33,712 bases of DNA from the NCBI GenBank assembly GCA_045580005.1, contig JAZNMZ010000076.1:1-33712 (forward strand), in the 5' to 3' direction. Below, piece after piece: positions 1-7,294 of the stretch. Position 1 is the stretch's first letter; each line of letters starts with the position of its first letter. This DNA comes from UMGS1052 sp045580005 (GTDB taxonomy: Bacteria; Bacillota; Clostridia; Oscillospirales; CAG-382). A program made the translations under genes and the position numbers. Below the pieces are notes generated by a model. The model had not been told where the DNA came from, ran no database searches, and was given only the letters and a program-made list of their open reading frames with translations.

Positions 1-1
1 C

Positions 2-532
2 ACAATGGTTGAGGCCGACAAGAAGTATGTAGGCGTTGACTACAATGACTGGAAAGACGATGCAGACGCAAGAGCGTGTGCCGAGAAGCTCGGCTTTGAG
101 CTTGACGGCAACGAGTCAAAGGGCGACATTCTTGCTCTTATTTATGACGAAAAGGTAGAAGAATTCCTCATTCAGCCTGTATTCATTTACGACTATCCCG
201 TTGAGGTTTCTCCGCTTGCAAAGCGTAAGCCATCAGACCCTGCCTTTACAGAGAGATTTGAGTTCTTTATCTTTGCGCGCGAGATGGGTAATGCATTCTC
301 CGAGCTCAATGACCCGATTGACCAGAGAGAGCGCTTCGAGAAGCAGGTTGCTGCAAAGAGAGCGCAGGGCGCAAATGCAGAGGTTGACGAGGACTTTATC
401 AATGCTCTCGAGTATGGTATGCCTCCTACAGGCGGTCTGGGTTTCGGTCTTGACAGACTTGTAATGCTCCTTACCGACAGCTATTCGATAAGAGATGTTT
501 TGTTGTTCCCCACAATGAAGCCTATCGACTAA
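2..532 (+). CDS. lysS: Lysyl-tRNA synthetase (class II), C-terminal part, truncated by window edge
   Basis: This is the C-terminal ~175 residues of a class II lysyl-tRNA synthetase, the cytosolic enzyme that charges tRNA-Lys; the 5' part lies outside the window. The frame is open from base 2. The end carries the class II motif 3 signature (GGLGFGLDRLVMLL) followed by the LysRS ending SIRDVLLFPTMKP. Upstream, the segment FIYDYPVEVSPLAKRKPSDP and ARE-GNAFSELNDPIDQ-RF match the amino-acid-binding part of the LysRS catalytic core. It stops with TAA and is followed at once by a strong hairpin. The family assignment is secure; whether the missing N-terminal anticodon-binding domain is normal cannot be seen. 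Confidence 0.97.
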   Translation, partial: TMVEADKKYVGVDYNDWKDDADARACAEKLGFELDGNESKGDILALIYDEKVEEFLIQPVFIYDYPVEVSPLAKRKPSDPAFTERFEFFIFAREMGNAFSELNDPIDQRERFEKQVAAKRAQGANAEVDEDFINALEYGMPPTGGLGFGLDRLVMLLTDSYSIRDVLLFPTMKPID

Positions 533-539
533 AAGACAA

Positions 540-580
540 AGAATCCTTGCAGCGGTATGCCGTTGCAAGGATTCTTAAAT
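540..580 (+). terminator. Hairpin terminator after lysS
   Basis: A 16-bp stem (540-555 with 560-575, one G-T wobble) closes a 4-base TATG loop just after the lysS stop. The T-run on the plus strand is poor (TTCTTAAATT), so termination may be partial or factor-assisted. Confidence 0.7.
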
Positions 581-617
581 TATGGTATTGGCGCAGATTA
601 TAGATGGTGAAACGATA

Positions 618-1301
618 ATGAAAAAACTTATAAAACAGGCATTTATTGCCACAATTCCCGTGCTCACAGGCTATCTTGTGCTCGGCTTTGGATTTGGAAT
701 AGTACTGAAATCCGCCGGGTACGGGGTTATGCTTGCGTTTATAATGAGCTTTTTTATATATGCAGGTTCCATGCAGTATGTTGCTGTGGGATTGCTCACA
801 GGCGGAGCGTCTCTTTTGACGGCGGCACTCACGACACTTATGGTGAATGCGCGACACCTGTTTTATGGTATTTCTATGCTCGGAAAATATCAGAATGCGG
901 GAAAGAGAAAGGCGTATCTGATTCTTGCACTTACAGACGAAACCTATTCGTTATTGTGCGGCGATATTCCAAATGTACCGCGCGAGAGCGAGCGTGACTA
1001 CAGCCTGCTTGTTTCGCTGCTCAATCACACTTATTGGGTGACAGGCTCGGTGCTCGGAGCGTTTGTCGGCTCGATTTTAAAATTCAACACCGAGGGCGTC
1101 GATTTTGCGCTGACAGCACTTTTTCTCACAGTTTTTATTGAGCAGTGGATGTTATCAAAAAATCATATTCCTGCCATAGTCGGCGCGGGGGCGTCGGTGC
1201 TGTGTCTTGTTTTGTTCGGCGCAGATAAATTCCTTATACCTGCAATGCTCCTGATACTTCTTGCGCTTTGTCTTTACAAGGAGGACGGTAAAAATGACTG
1301 A
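618..1301 (+). CDS. azlC: AzlC-family branched-chain amino acid exporter, large subunit
   Basis: This is the large integral-membrane subunit of the AzlCD-type transporter, which exports branched-chain amino acids or their analogues. It has about 227 residues. Diagnostic segments are the N-terminal GYLVLGFGFGIVL, the helix FIYAGSMQYVAVGLL, and the MVNARHLFYGISML loop followed by ALTDETYSLL, all typical of AzlC. I chose the ATG at 618 (MKKLIKQAF) rather than the upstream in-frame ATG at 582, because family members start here and GGTGA lies 7 bases upstream. It overlaps the next gene, azlD, by 8 bases, so the two are translationally coupled. I see no convincing promoter after the lysS hairpin. 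The substrate is inferred from the family. Confidence 0.93.
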   Translation: MKKLIKQAFIATIPVLTGYLVLGFGFGIVLKSAGYGVMLAFIMSFFIYAGSMQYVAVGLLTGGASLLTAALTTLMVNARHLFYGISMLGKYQNAGKRKAYLILALTDETYSLLCGDIPNVPRESERDYSLLVSLLNHTYWVTGSVLGAFVGSILKFNTEGVDFALTALFLTVFIEQWMLSKNHIPAIVGAGASVLCLVLFGADKFLIPAMLLILLALCLYKEDGKND

Positions 1302-1620
1302 TTTGCATACATACCTTATGGTTGCCGTCATAGCTCTGGTAACGGCAGGTCTCAGGTTTGCGCCGTTTCTTATCTTTAGCGGAGAACGCAAAACACCCAG
1401 GTTTATCCAAAAATTAGGTGCACTTTTGCCCTATGCAATAATGGGTATGCTTGTTGTATACTGCATTCGGAATGTGAGACTTTCGGATGTTGCGAGTATT
1501 GTACCGACACTTGCAGCCTGTGCTGTTACAGCCGCCCTTTATGTGTGGAAAAGAAACACTCTTATAAGCATTGTGTGCGGCACGCTGAGCTATATGTTTC
1601 TTGTGCAGGCAGTGTTCTGA
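1294..1620 (+). CDS. azlD: AzlD-family branched-chain amino acid exporter, small subunit
   Basis: This is the small membrane partner (108 residues, about four hydrophobic segments) of AzlC. The segment VTAGLRFAPFLIF followed by LPYAIMGMLVVYC is the AzlD pattern (R-x-x-P in helix 1, then a conserved P-A-x-M-x-x-L). The ATG at 1294 has AAGGAGGA at 1278-1285, and the start lies within the last codons of azlC. The pair probably forms one exporter. A liv-type importer for the same amino acid class lies about 5 kb downstream on the other strand. Confidence 0.93.
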   Translation: MTDLHTYLMVAVIALVTAGLRFAPFLIFSGERKTPRFIQKLGALLPYAIMGMLVVYCIRNVRLSDVASIVPTLAACAVTAALYVWKRNTLISIVCGTLSYMFLVQAVF

Positions 1621-1638
1621 TAAAATAGTCTGAAGCTA

Positions 1639-1667
1639 TTGACAATCGGTATTTATAGCTATATACT
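1639..1667 (+). promoter_or_regulatory. Sigma-A-type promoter of the membrane-protein gene at 1728
   Basis: TTGACA (1639-1644), a 17-base spacer, and TATACT (1662-1667). The match is near-perfect and lies 60 bases before the downstream ATG. Confidence 0.8.
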
Positions 1668-1727
1668 ATATTCGTGATTATGTATTTCGGTAAAATTGAA
1701 TACCAAAAACAACAGGGGAGTATCGCA

Positions 1728-2420
1728 ATGGACGAAAACGAGAGAATAAAAGAAAGTATAAGAGAGCTCAGCTTTACAAAAAGGCTTGAGCATATCTGGT
1801 TTTATTACAAATGGTTTATCATGTTCGGACTTTGTGTAGTCGTTTTCTGTGCTGTCAGCCTTACGCAGTGCATTATGAAAAAATCTCCCGACGCCATGGT
1901 TATGTATGCAGGCGAGGGAGCTGTCGGAACAGGATATCACAGCTATATAGACAGCGCTTTTTCACAGATTATGAGCGAGGACTACAATGGCGACGGACAC
2001 AAGAAGACCGATTTTCTGCAGATAACAATCGCGCCCATAACAGGCGACAATCTTGCAATGTCTGTCATCACCGAGCAGGAGAGCGTACATCAGCGCTTCT
2101 ATACCGAGTGGACAACAGGCGCGTCTGTGATTTATTTGCTTGATGAGAACACTTACAGTATGCTTGACAGAAGCTATCTTCTGCCGCTTGAGGAGGCGCT
2201 TGGATATACACCTGAGGAAGCTGTTGATGAGTATGTTATTGACTTTACGGAACTTTCGTGCTACAAGGATACAAATCTTTCCTATCTTCCCAAAAACAGT
2301 CTTCTTTGCATAAGACGCCAGAGGGTAGACAATTTCTTCAGAACTGCAAACGATTCTGACGAATACTACGCGGCAAATCTTGCTTACTTTGCAGATCTTG
2401 TAAATTATACAGCCGAGTAA
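1728..2420 (+). CDS. Unrecognised single-pass membrane protein with an extracytoplasmic domain
   Basis: I do not recognise the family. The 230-residue protein has a short charged N-terminus (residues 1-28), one strong hydrophobic segment (about 29-50, WFIMFGLCVVVFCAVSL) and a soluble domain of about 180 residues that would lie outside the membrane. That domain contains a DYNGDGHKKTD stretch resembling a calcium-binding loop, and motifs such as TEWTTGASVIYLLDE. The start is ATG 1728, with AGGGGAG at 1714-1720; an in-frame upstream ATG (1674) lies within the region right after the promoter and lacks a ribosome binding site. The gene is monocistronic, with its own promoter and terminator. The DxNGDG loop is only suggestive. 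Confidence 0.8.
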   Translation: MDENERIKESIRELSFTKRLEHIWFYYKWFIMFGLCVVVFCAVSLTQCIMKKSPDAMVMYAGEGAVGTGYHSYIDSAFSQIMSEDYNGDGHKKTDFLQITIAPITGDNLAMSVITEQESVHQRFYTEWTTGASVIYLLDENTYSMLDRSYLLPLEEALGYTPEEAVDEYVIDFTELSCYKDTNLSYLPKNSLLCIRRQRVDNFFRTANDSDEYYAANLAYFADLVNYTAE

Positions 2421-2426
2421 TAAAAC

Positions 2427-2465
2427 AAATCTCCCTGCGGATGAATTCACAGGGGGATTTTTGTC
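2427..2465 (+). terminator. Rho-independent terminator
   Basis: An 11-bp stem (2427-2437 with 2450-2460, one T-G wobble) has a 12-base loop and a following run of T. It ends the gene at 1728-2420 just before the tRNA promoter. Confidence 0.85.
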
Positions 2466-2497
2466 TTAAAAAACAAGCAAAAAAATGCAAAAAAGGC

Positions 2498-2526
2498 TTG
2501 ACAAACAAGCTGTTTTATGGTATCAT
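2498..2526 (+). promoter_or_regulatory. Promoter of the two tRNA-Ser genes
   Basis: TTGACA (2498-2503), exactly 17 bases, then TATCAT (2521-2526). It lies about 28 bases before the first tRNA, as expected for a stable-RNA promoter. Confidence 0.88.
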
Positions 2527-2554
2527 ATCTATTGTCGCAGATGTGCGGCCATAT

Positions 2555-2643
2555 GGAGAGGTATCGAAGTGGTCATAACGAGGCGGTCTTGAAAACCGTT
2601 TGTCCGCGAGGGCACAAGGGTTCGAATCCCTTCCTCTCCGCCA
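2555..2643 (+). tRNA. tRNA-Ser(UGA)
   Basis: The acceptor stem is GGAGAGG (2555-2561) with CCTCTCC (2633-2639), discriminator G2640 and encoded CCA. The anticodon loop CTTGAAA carries TGA at 2590-2592, closed by GCGGT/ACCGT. The long variable arm (TTTGTCCGCGAGGGCA) is the type II form expected for tRNA-Ser. The T-loop GGGTTCGAATCCC is canonical. Confidence 0.97.
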
Positions 2644-2667
2644 CAACAACTTAATATTGTTTTATTC

Positions 2668-2761
2668 GGAGAAGTACTCAAGTTGGCCGAAGAGGCGCCC
2701 CTGCTAAGGGTGTAGGTCGGGTTTTTCCGGCGCGGGAGTTCAAATCTCCCCTTCTCCGCCA
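2668..2761 (+). tRNA. tRNA-Ser(GCU)
   Basis: The acceptor stem is GGAGAAG (2668-2674) with CTTCTCC (2751-2757), discriminator G and encoded CCA to 2761. The anticodon is GCT at 2703-2705 in the loop CTGCTAA. A long variable arm marks it as type II. It lies 24 bases after tRNA-Ser(UGA), so the two probably share a transcript. Confidence 0.97.
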
Positions 2762-2767
2762 AGCATT

Positions 2768-2793
2768 AAAAACCACAAGAAATTGTGGTTTTT
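2768..2793. terminator. Bidirectional terminator between the tRNA genes and the polyvalent-protein gene
   Basis: A perfect 11-bp stem (2768-2778 with 2783-2793) has a GAAA loop, with A5 at one end and T5 at the other. It can end the tRNA transcript on the plus strand and the large gene on the minus strand. The roughly 100 bases from 2794 to the stop at 2895 hold nothing else I recognise. Confidence 0.85.
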
Positions 2794-2894
2794 GTGTTTA
2801 TTTAGACACAATTTATTGTATACTTAGGAACAGTTGGCACGGATTAGGCATGCTTCCTGTAGCTAAGCGAAGAATCTAAGAATAATTGAAATTA

Positions 2895-5800
2895 CTAAGG
2901 ATGTTGACTATTAGCTCCGTATTCTGCGATTTTAGAATTCCATAGGTCTATAAGACTTTGTTCCGTGTTTTCTTTGCGTGTAGAGGCGGTGTTACGGGAG
3001 GAGTTTTGAACATAATCGTATTCCTCTGTGTTAACAGAAGTATTCTTTGCAACCTCAACAGGCTCAAACGGGTCAATTTCATAAAGTAGCTTTTTGCCGT
3101 CTTTGGTGTTGGCAATGTTGAGAACTGCTTTCCACATGTTTCCGTTTTGTTCCTGTATGTATACAGTCCAGTAGTCCCAGTCGTTCTTGCCGTATCTGTC
3201 TATCCAACCATGAGATTTGGTTGACCTAACCGAATCGGAGTATCTTGCAGCAGATATAAGCTCGTCTGTGAGTGCTACAGATTCCTGACGTAACGCCTTT
3301 TTGCCTGCTTTCTGATAAAGGGCAGGGAGGACGCTTCTTGATTTGTATCCAACTCTGAAACTGTCATCAGCTTTTGCAATTTCGATTTCAACCTCATTGT
3401 TGTCATTATCGTAGGCTACGAAACTTTTTCCTGCAAGATTGTCAACAACAAAGGATTTTGCTTTTCGCTCTTTTTCAATGGGGTTTAGCCCATCAAAAAT
3501 ATTACTGTCAAGATAAACCCCCACACCGTAATTCTTTCCGCTCTGACCGACAATTTCTCTTACTGAATTTTGTACTTTGCCTTGAGAAGTGCTTGCACCA
3601 GAATTTTTAACATTTTGTTCATTGATTTTTTTGTCACTGTTGGATATACTGTTAGTAGAGGTTGACGATTTTATGAGAGAAGTGCGATTAGCACGAGGGA
3701 CTTTGCCGTCAACCTCTAAATTTATATCATAAAATATCGAACCGTTTTTTGCTTTACCAACTCGAACAATGTATCTGAATATTGTTTCATCAATTCCAAC
3801 ACGGCCTTGATAGTTTTTAAAGCCTCGCGGGAACAATTTGTGATTCTTGTGGTCAGGAGAGTCGTAGTCAATAGATGCGTTGTCAATAAGGTCAATGATA
3901 CTTGTTGACATACGCATTTTTTGTTTATATTCTTGTTCAGATAAAGATTGAGAAGCTTTTCCGTAAACATATTCTTTTGCACTTATACGGATAAACTCAA
4001 GTTTCTCGCCGTCTATTAAATCTACAATTTTTTCTCCCTTGTCTCCTCGCAGAATGAAATTGTATGCCGCATTTCGAAGCTCTTTAGTGTTTGTTATTCC
4101 TTTAAAGATATCTTTTTCACTTTCAATTTGCCAATATGCATTTCCGTATTGATCATATTGTCTTGCTTGCATTTGCACTACTTCTTTGCTGGAGTTGATT
4201 GACTGCTCAGAATTTTGGCTTGTTTTAATAGACTCGTCAAACGCCTTGTCCCAAAGAGATAAAAGCTCGGTGAGATTTTCTTTGTACTTTCTCATTGCGA
4301 CCGCTTCTACTGAATTTGAGTCGTAAGATGAGAGAAGATTGTCAACCTGTTTTGCAAGCTTGCGGATGAGGTCTTTAACCTTGTTGATAAAGGTTTTTCT
4401 TTCTCCTTCAGAGAGATTATTAAAGAGTTGTTTGCCGGTTTCGCTCATAGAGAGCATATCTTCGCACGCTCTTGCGATAATTTCATCTCGTGCGTCTTCA
4501 ACAGAGAATTCTTCACCGGGAGATCTTTCACGCATTCTTTTCAGTTCTGCATCAATTCTGTCTGCTTCTGATATGCCGTCCTGATCTCTAAGTGTTTTGA
4601 AGATGAAAGAGTCCATTTTCCGATAAAGTTCAATGGACTTATTCTTCATCCAGTGAGTTATTTCGTGCGACATTGTAGGTAGAATTGTGTCAATGTCTCC
4701 GAGTTGGTTTATACCTGCAAACACATCAAGAGTAATGGTGTCTCTAGTGACGTTAAACGAACCATTTATTCCTCTTTCATATCCATCTTTGATGAGCACG
4801 AGATTCATTCCCGTGGCTTTTGCAATACCCTTAACAAAGGTAATAGCAGCCCTCTGTCGCTTTGAGAGGTCTTTCCAGTTGACTTTGCCTTCCGCACTTG
4901 TATTGTTATAGTCAATAACAGAATCGTCAATAAAGCTACTACCAGAGCTTTCTAATTGATCAAAACCTTCAGTGCTTTGTGAGAAAGATTCACGGATGGC
5001 TTTTAATGCGTAGTCTGCCTGCTCGTTGGAGTATGTTTCACGAACAATCTCGTTACCGTTGTCTATTTCGACAACGGTATTATTTTCGTCACGGCTTATG
5101 ACTATTATCGTGCTACCTGTTTTCGTATCTGTGAAGGTCTCGCCTGCGGAGACATCCTTTTTTATTTCTCCTTGATTATCGGTTCGAACTCCTTGCACGG
5201 AGTTTTCTGTATCAACACCTCGTCCGGTATTTCGTTCGGATACTTCGTGCAAGTTGCCGTGAAGTTCTTTCTCAATTTGCACTTGTTGCAGAATGTTACC
5301 GTGTTTTTCGGTGGAAGTTTCCAATTGTCCATTTTTTTGAATCTCCTTTACTCTTCCTTGTTCTCCAAGAACATTTCCAATGTCAGCACTCTTTCCCCGT
5401 TGGGATAAAATGCCATATCTTCCATTTCTACTTTGTACTTCTTCTGATACGCCATTGTGATTTGCTCCATCTCTATCAGAGACAACTCTTTGTCTGTCGA
5501 TATTTTGATGTATGCTTGTCTTGGGTCTGTTATTGACAACGCTTCCTGTTTCTTTTGTTCGAATGTTTTCACTAGATGCTACCTCCTGTGCAAAAATCAA
5601 AGGATTGCCGTCATTAGCAATCGTCACCTTTTTAATTTCTATTTTAGTGCTTGGCAAATATACAACTTCTTGCTGGCGAGGCAAACCGAAAGTTTCTGAA
5701 ATGTCTCTTCCTGAAACGCCGTCAATAACCAAATGTACAACCCCGTTACCTATTAGCGGATATCCGTTTGGTAATTTAGAGGCAGAAGTAAATGCCTTTA

Positions 5801-6524
5801 GTTCTACGGTGTTTCCTTCGGTGTGTTCAGACAAAAAATTGTTATACTGTTCTTCTGATGTGAATTTTAAGTTTCGGTATGTACGCCCTGAGTATTCAGG
5901 CAATTTAAGAAGTGCGTTTCGAATATCGTTAACAACAGTTAAATCACCGTCAACAAGTGTGCCTTTTATCATTCTTTCATTAAGGATATAACACAGTTGA
6001 CCACCAACATAATTTCCGAGTCTTCTTGCTTCATCCACAGATAGTCCATATTGCTTTGCGGCATCGGATCTTCTTTGTTTGTCTGCCTTAAGATCCGTTG
6101 CTACAATAGGCTTGCGTGTTTCAGAAGTTTCATACTCTGGTGAAGTATAATCGACATTTTCAACAACGCTACTGCTTGGATGTCGTTGATTATAAAGGTC
6201 GTTATATTGGTGGAATGTTTTCGGATAAGCTTCGTAAACTCCTTTTTCGTTGGCAAGATATCTGACTACTGCACTATAAGCTTCTTCTACAGTTCCTTCT
6301 ATGTATGTTTCGATTCTCTCCGCTCGTTCTACTGAACTTTCACCAAAGGAATCAATACTTTGATTTTTTTCATTTACAGTATATTCTGTTTCGGGCGAAT
6401 TGTCAATATTATTTTGGGCCGATGTGTCAGAATCCATATTCCTGATATGTTCAATTCTTCCTCTGTTGTATGCTTCTTCCTGTGCAGGAGATTCAAACTT
6501 GCCGTCTTTTATTATATTATTCAA
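2895..6524 (-). CDS. Polyvalent mobile-element protein: ADP-ribosyltransferase, HEXXH zincin and C-terminal mobile-element domains
   Basis: This 1,209-residue protein is of the polyvalent type found in phages and conjugative elements. Residues ~65-316 read as an ADP-ribosyltransferase of the exotoxin fold: R217 (TYRNLKF), an FTSAS motif at 245-249, and Q284-x-E286 in place of the ExE loop. Residues 317-545 are a low-complexity hydrophilic linker. Residues ~550-765 hold a zincin-like metallopeptidase, with H620-E-I-T-H624 and a likely third ligand E681 in DEIIARACEDM. Residues ~803-945 (LFPRGF...FYDINLEVDG, then a Ser/Thr/Asn tail) resemble the BECR-type nuclease-like domains at the ends of such proteins. 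Residues ~996-1160 are a further unrecognised domain (YGVGVYLD...VLNIANTKDGKKLLYEIDPF). The start is TTG 6524, immediately beyond the liv operon hairpin; no promoter is visible. It lies alone beside tRNA-Ser with no other phage genes, so it may be the remnant of an element. Domain calls are from motifs only. Confidence 0.82.
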   Translation of the reverse strand: MNNIIKDGKFESPAQEEAYNRGRIEHIRNMDSDTSAQNNIDNSPETEYTVNEKNQSIDSFGESSVERAERIETYIEGTVEEAYSAVVRYLANEKGVYEAYPKTFHQYNDLYNQRHPSSSVVENVDYTSPEYETSETRKPIVATDLKADKQRRSDAAKQYGLSVDEARRLGNYVGGQLCYILNERMIKGTLVDGDLTVVNDIRNALLKLPEYSGRTYRNLKFTSEEQYNNFLSEHTEGNTVELKAFTSASKLPNGYPLIGNGVVHLVIDGVSGRDISETFGLPRQQEVVYLPSTKIEIKKVTIANDGNPLIFAQEVASSENIRTKETGSVVNNRPKTSIHQNIDRQRVVSDRDGANHNGVSEEVQSRNGRYGILSQRGKSADIGNVLGEQGRVKEIQKNGQLETSTEKHGNILQQVQIEKELHGNLHEVSERNTGRGVDTENSVQGVRTDNQGEIKKDVSAGETFTDTKTGSTIIVISRDENNTVVEIDNGNEIVRETYSNEQADYALKAIRESFSQSTEGFDQLESSGSSFIDDSVIDYNNTSAEGKVNWKDLSKRQRAAITFVKGIAKATGMNLVLIKDGYERGINGSFNVTRDTITLDVFAGINQLGDIDTILPTMSHEITHWMKNKSIELYRKMDSFIFKTLRDQDGISEADRIDAELKRMRERSPGEEFSVEDARDEIIARACEDMLSMSETGKQLFNNLSEGERKTFINKVKDLIRKLAKQVDNLLSSYDSNSVEAVAMRKYKENLTELLSLWDKAFDESIKTSQNSEQSINSSKEVVQMQARQYDQYGNAYWQIESEKDIFKGITNTKELRNAAYNFILRGDKGEKIVDLIDGEKLEFIRISAKEYVYGKASQSLSEQEYKQKMRMSTSIIDLIDNASIDYDSPDHKNHKLFPRGFKNYQGRVGIDETIFRYIVRVGKAKNGSIFYDINLEVDGKVPRANRTSLIKSSTSTNSISNSDKKINEQNVKNSGASTSQGKVQNSVREIVGQSGKNYGVGVYLDSNIFDGLNPIEKERKAKSFVVDNLAGKSFVAYDNDNNEVEIEIAKADDSFRVGYKSRSVLPALYQKAGKKALRQESVALTDELISAARYSDSVRSTKSHGWIDRYGKNDWDYWTVYIQEQNGNMWKAVLNIANTKDGKKLLYEIDPFEPVEVAKNTSVNTEEYDYVQNSSRNTASTRKENTEQSLIDLWNSKIAEYGANSQHP
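5348..5572 (-). CDS. Possible embedded gene (74 residues) inside the polyvalent-protein gene, alternative frame
   Basis: This small frame lies on the same strand as the surrounding gene, shifted by one base. It starts at GTG 5572, which has a perfect AGGAGGT (5587-5581) 8 bases upstream. The predicted product looks like a normal folded cytosolic protein, rich in Lys and Glu with regular hydrophobic spacing (for example KELSLIEMEQITMAYQKKYK). I do not recognise its family. In the large frame the same DNA encodes residues ~318-392, a hydrophilic linker with no domain, so dual coding would cost little there. It could also be a chance frame. Confidence 0.5.
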   Translation of the reverse strand: MKTFEQKKQEALSITDPRQAYIKISTDKELSLIEMEQITMAYQKKYKVEMEDMAFYPNGERVLTLEMFLENKEE

Positions 6525-6570
6525 TCAAAAACACCTGTTACACTTCCAAAAGGAAAGCAACAGGTGTTAT
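6525..6570. terminator. Terminator of the liv operon, symmetric hairpin
   Basis: A 10-bp stem AACACCTGTT (6530-6539) with AACAGGTGTT (6559-6568) encloses a nested CTTCC/GGAAG stem. On the minus strand it is followed by TTTTGATT, which ends livF. The TTG start of the large minus-strand gene comes immediately after it. Confidence 0.8.
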
Positions 6571-6581
6571 ATTTTTTGTTT

Positions 6582-7292
6582 TTAGCCACCGAGGTAGGCT
6601 TTCTGTACCATCTCGCTAGCAGCAAGCTCGGCACCGGTACCTGTGAGAACTATCTTTCCGTTCTCAAGTACATAAGCACGGTCAGAAATTGCAAGAGATT
6701 TTCCTGCATTCTGTTCAACGAGCAGAATTGTCGTTCCCTCGCGGTTTATGTCCTTGATGATTTCAAACACCTGGTCAACGAGCAGGGGGGAGAGTCCCAT
6801 TGACGGCTCGTCAAGCATCAGAAGCTTGGGGTGACTCATGAGAGCTCTGCCCATTGCAAGCATCTGCTGTTCGCCGCCCGAGAGTGTTCCCGCAATCTGG
6901 TTGCGTCTTTCCGCAAGTCGCGGAAAACGGGTGTACACCGACTCAAGGTCACTCCTGAACCCAGACGAGTCTTTCATCGAGTATGCGCCCATAAGCAGGT
7001 TTTCGTACACTGTGAGCTCCTGAAAAATTCTTCTTCCCTCAGGAACCTGAGTCATTCCACTGTGCACAATCTTGTGACAGGGCATATGAGTAATATCCTT
7101 GCCGTCGAACATGACAGTTCCCGAGCGCTTTGGTATAAGTCCGATTGTGCTCTGCATCGTGGTTGTCTTGCCGGCGCCGTTTGCACCGATGAGGGTAACA
7201 ATTTCACCCTCCTTTACCTCGAAGCTTATTCCCTTGAGCGCACAGATGACGCCGTAGTATACCTCGAGATTATTTACTTCAAGCATTGCCAT
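6582..7292 (-). CDS. livF: Branched-chain amino acid ABC transporter ATPase LivF
   Basis: This is the second ATPase (236 residues) of a high-affinity branched-chain amino acid importer at the inner face of the membrane. It shows Walker A GANGAGKTT, the LivF-typical VPEGRRIFQELTVYENLLMGA, the signature LSGGEQQMLAMGRAL, Walker B LLMLDEP and the switch segment LLVEQNA. I chose ATG 7292 (MAMLEVNN) because GGAGG lies 6 bases upstream; a 36-residue upstream extension would overlap livG and lacks support. It starts 2 bases after the livG stop and is the last gene of the operon. Confidence 0.96.
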   Translation of the reverse strand: MAMLEVNNLEVYYGVICALKGISFEVKEGEIVTLIGANGAGKTTTMQSTIGLIPKRSGTVMFDGKDITHMPCHKIVHSGMTQVPEGRRIFQELTVYENLLMGAYSMKDSSGFRSDLESVYTRFPRLAERRNQIAGTLSGGEQQMLAMGRALMSHPKLLMLDEPSMGLSPLLVDQVFEIIKDINREGTTILLVEQNAGKSLAISDRAYVLENGKIVLTGTGAELAASEMVQKAYLGG

Positions 7293-7294
7293 AA

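Noticed and set aside
1..620. A T-box or other riboswitch before azlC
   Set aside because: The gap holds only the lysS hairpin and fewer than 50 further bases, too short for a T-box leader.
3722..3982. 86-residue minus-strand frame inside the polyvalent gene
   Set aside because: Leu/Thr/Asn-rich out-of-frame product with no good ribosome binding site, unlike the frame at 5348-5572.
2700..6600. Integration of a full mobile element at the tRNA-Ser 3' end
   Set aside because: I looked for a second copy of the tRNA 3' end (CCCCTTCTCCGCCA) near 6500 and found none, and there is no integrase gene, so attachment sites cannot be claimed.
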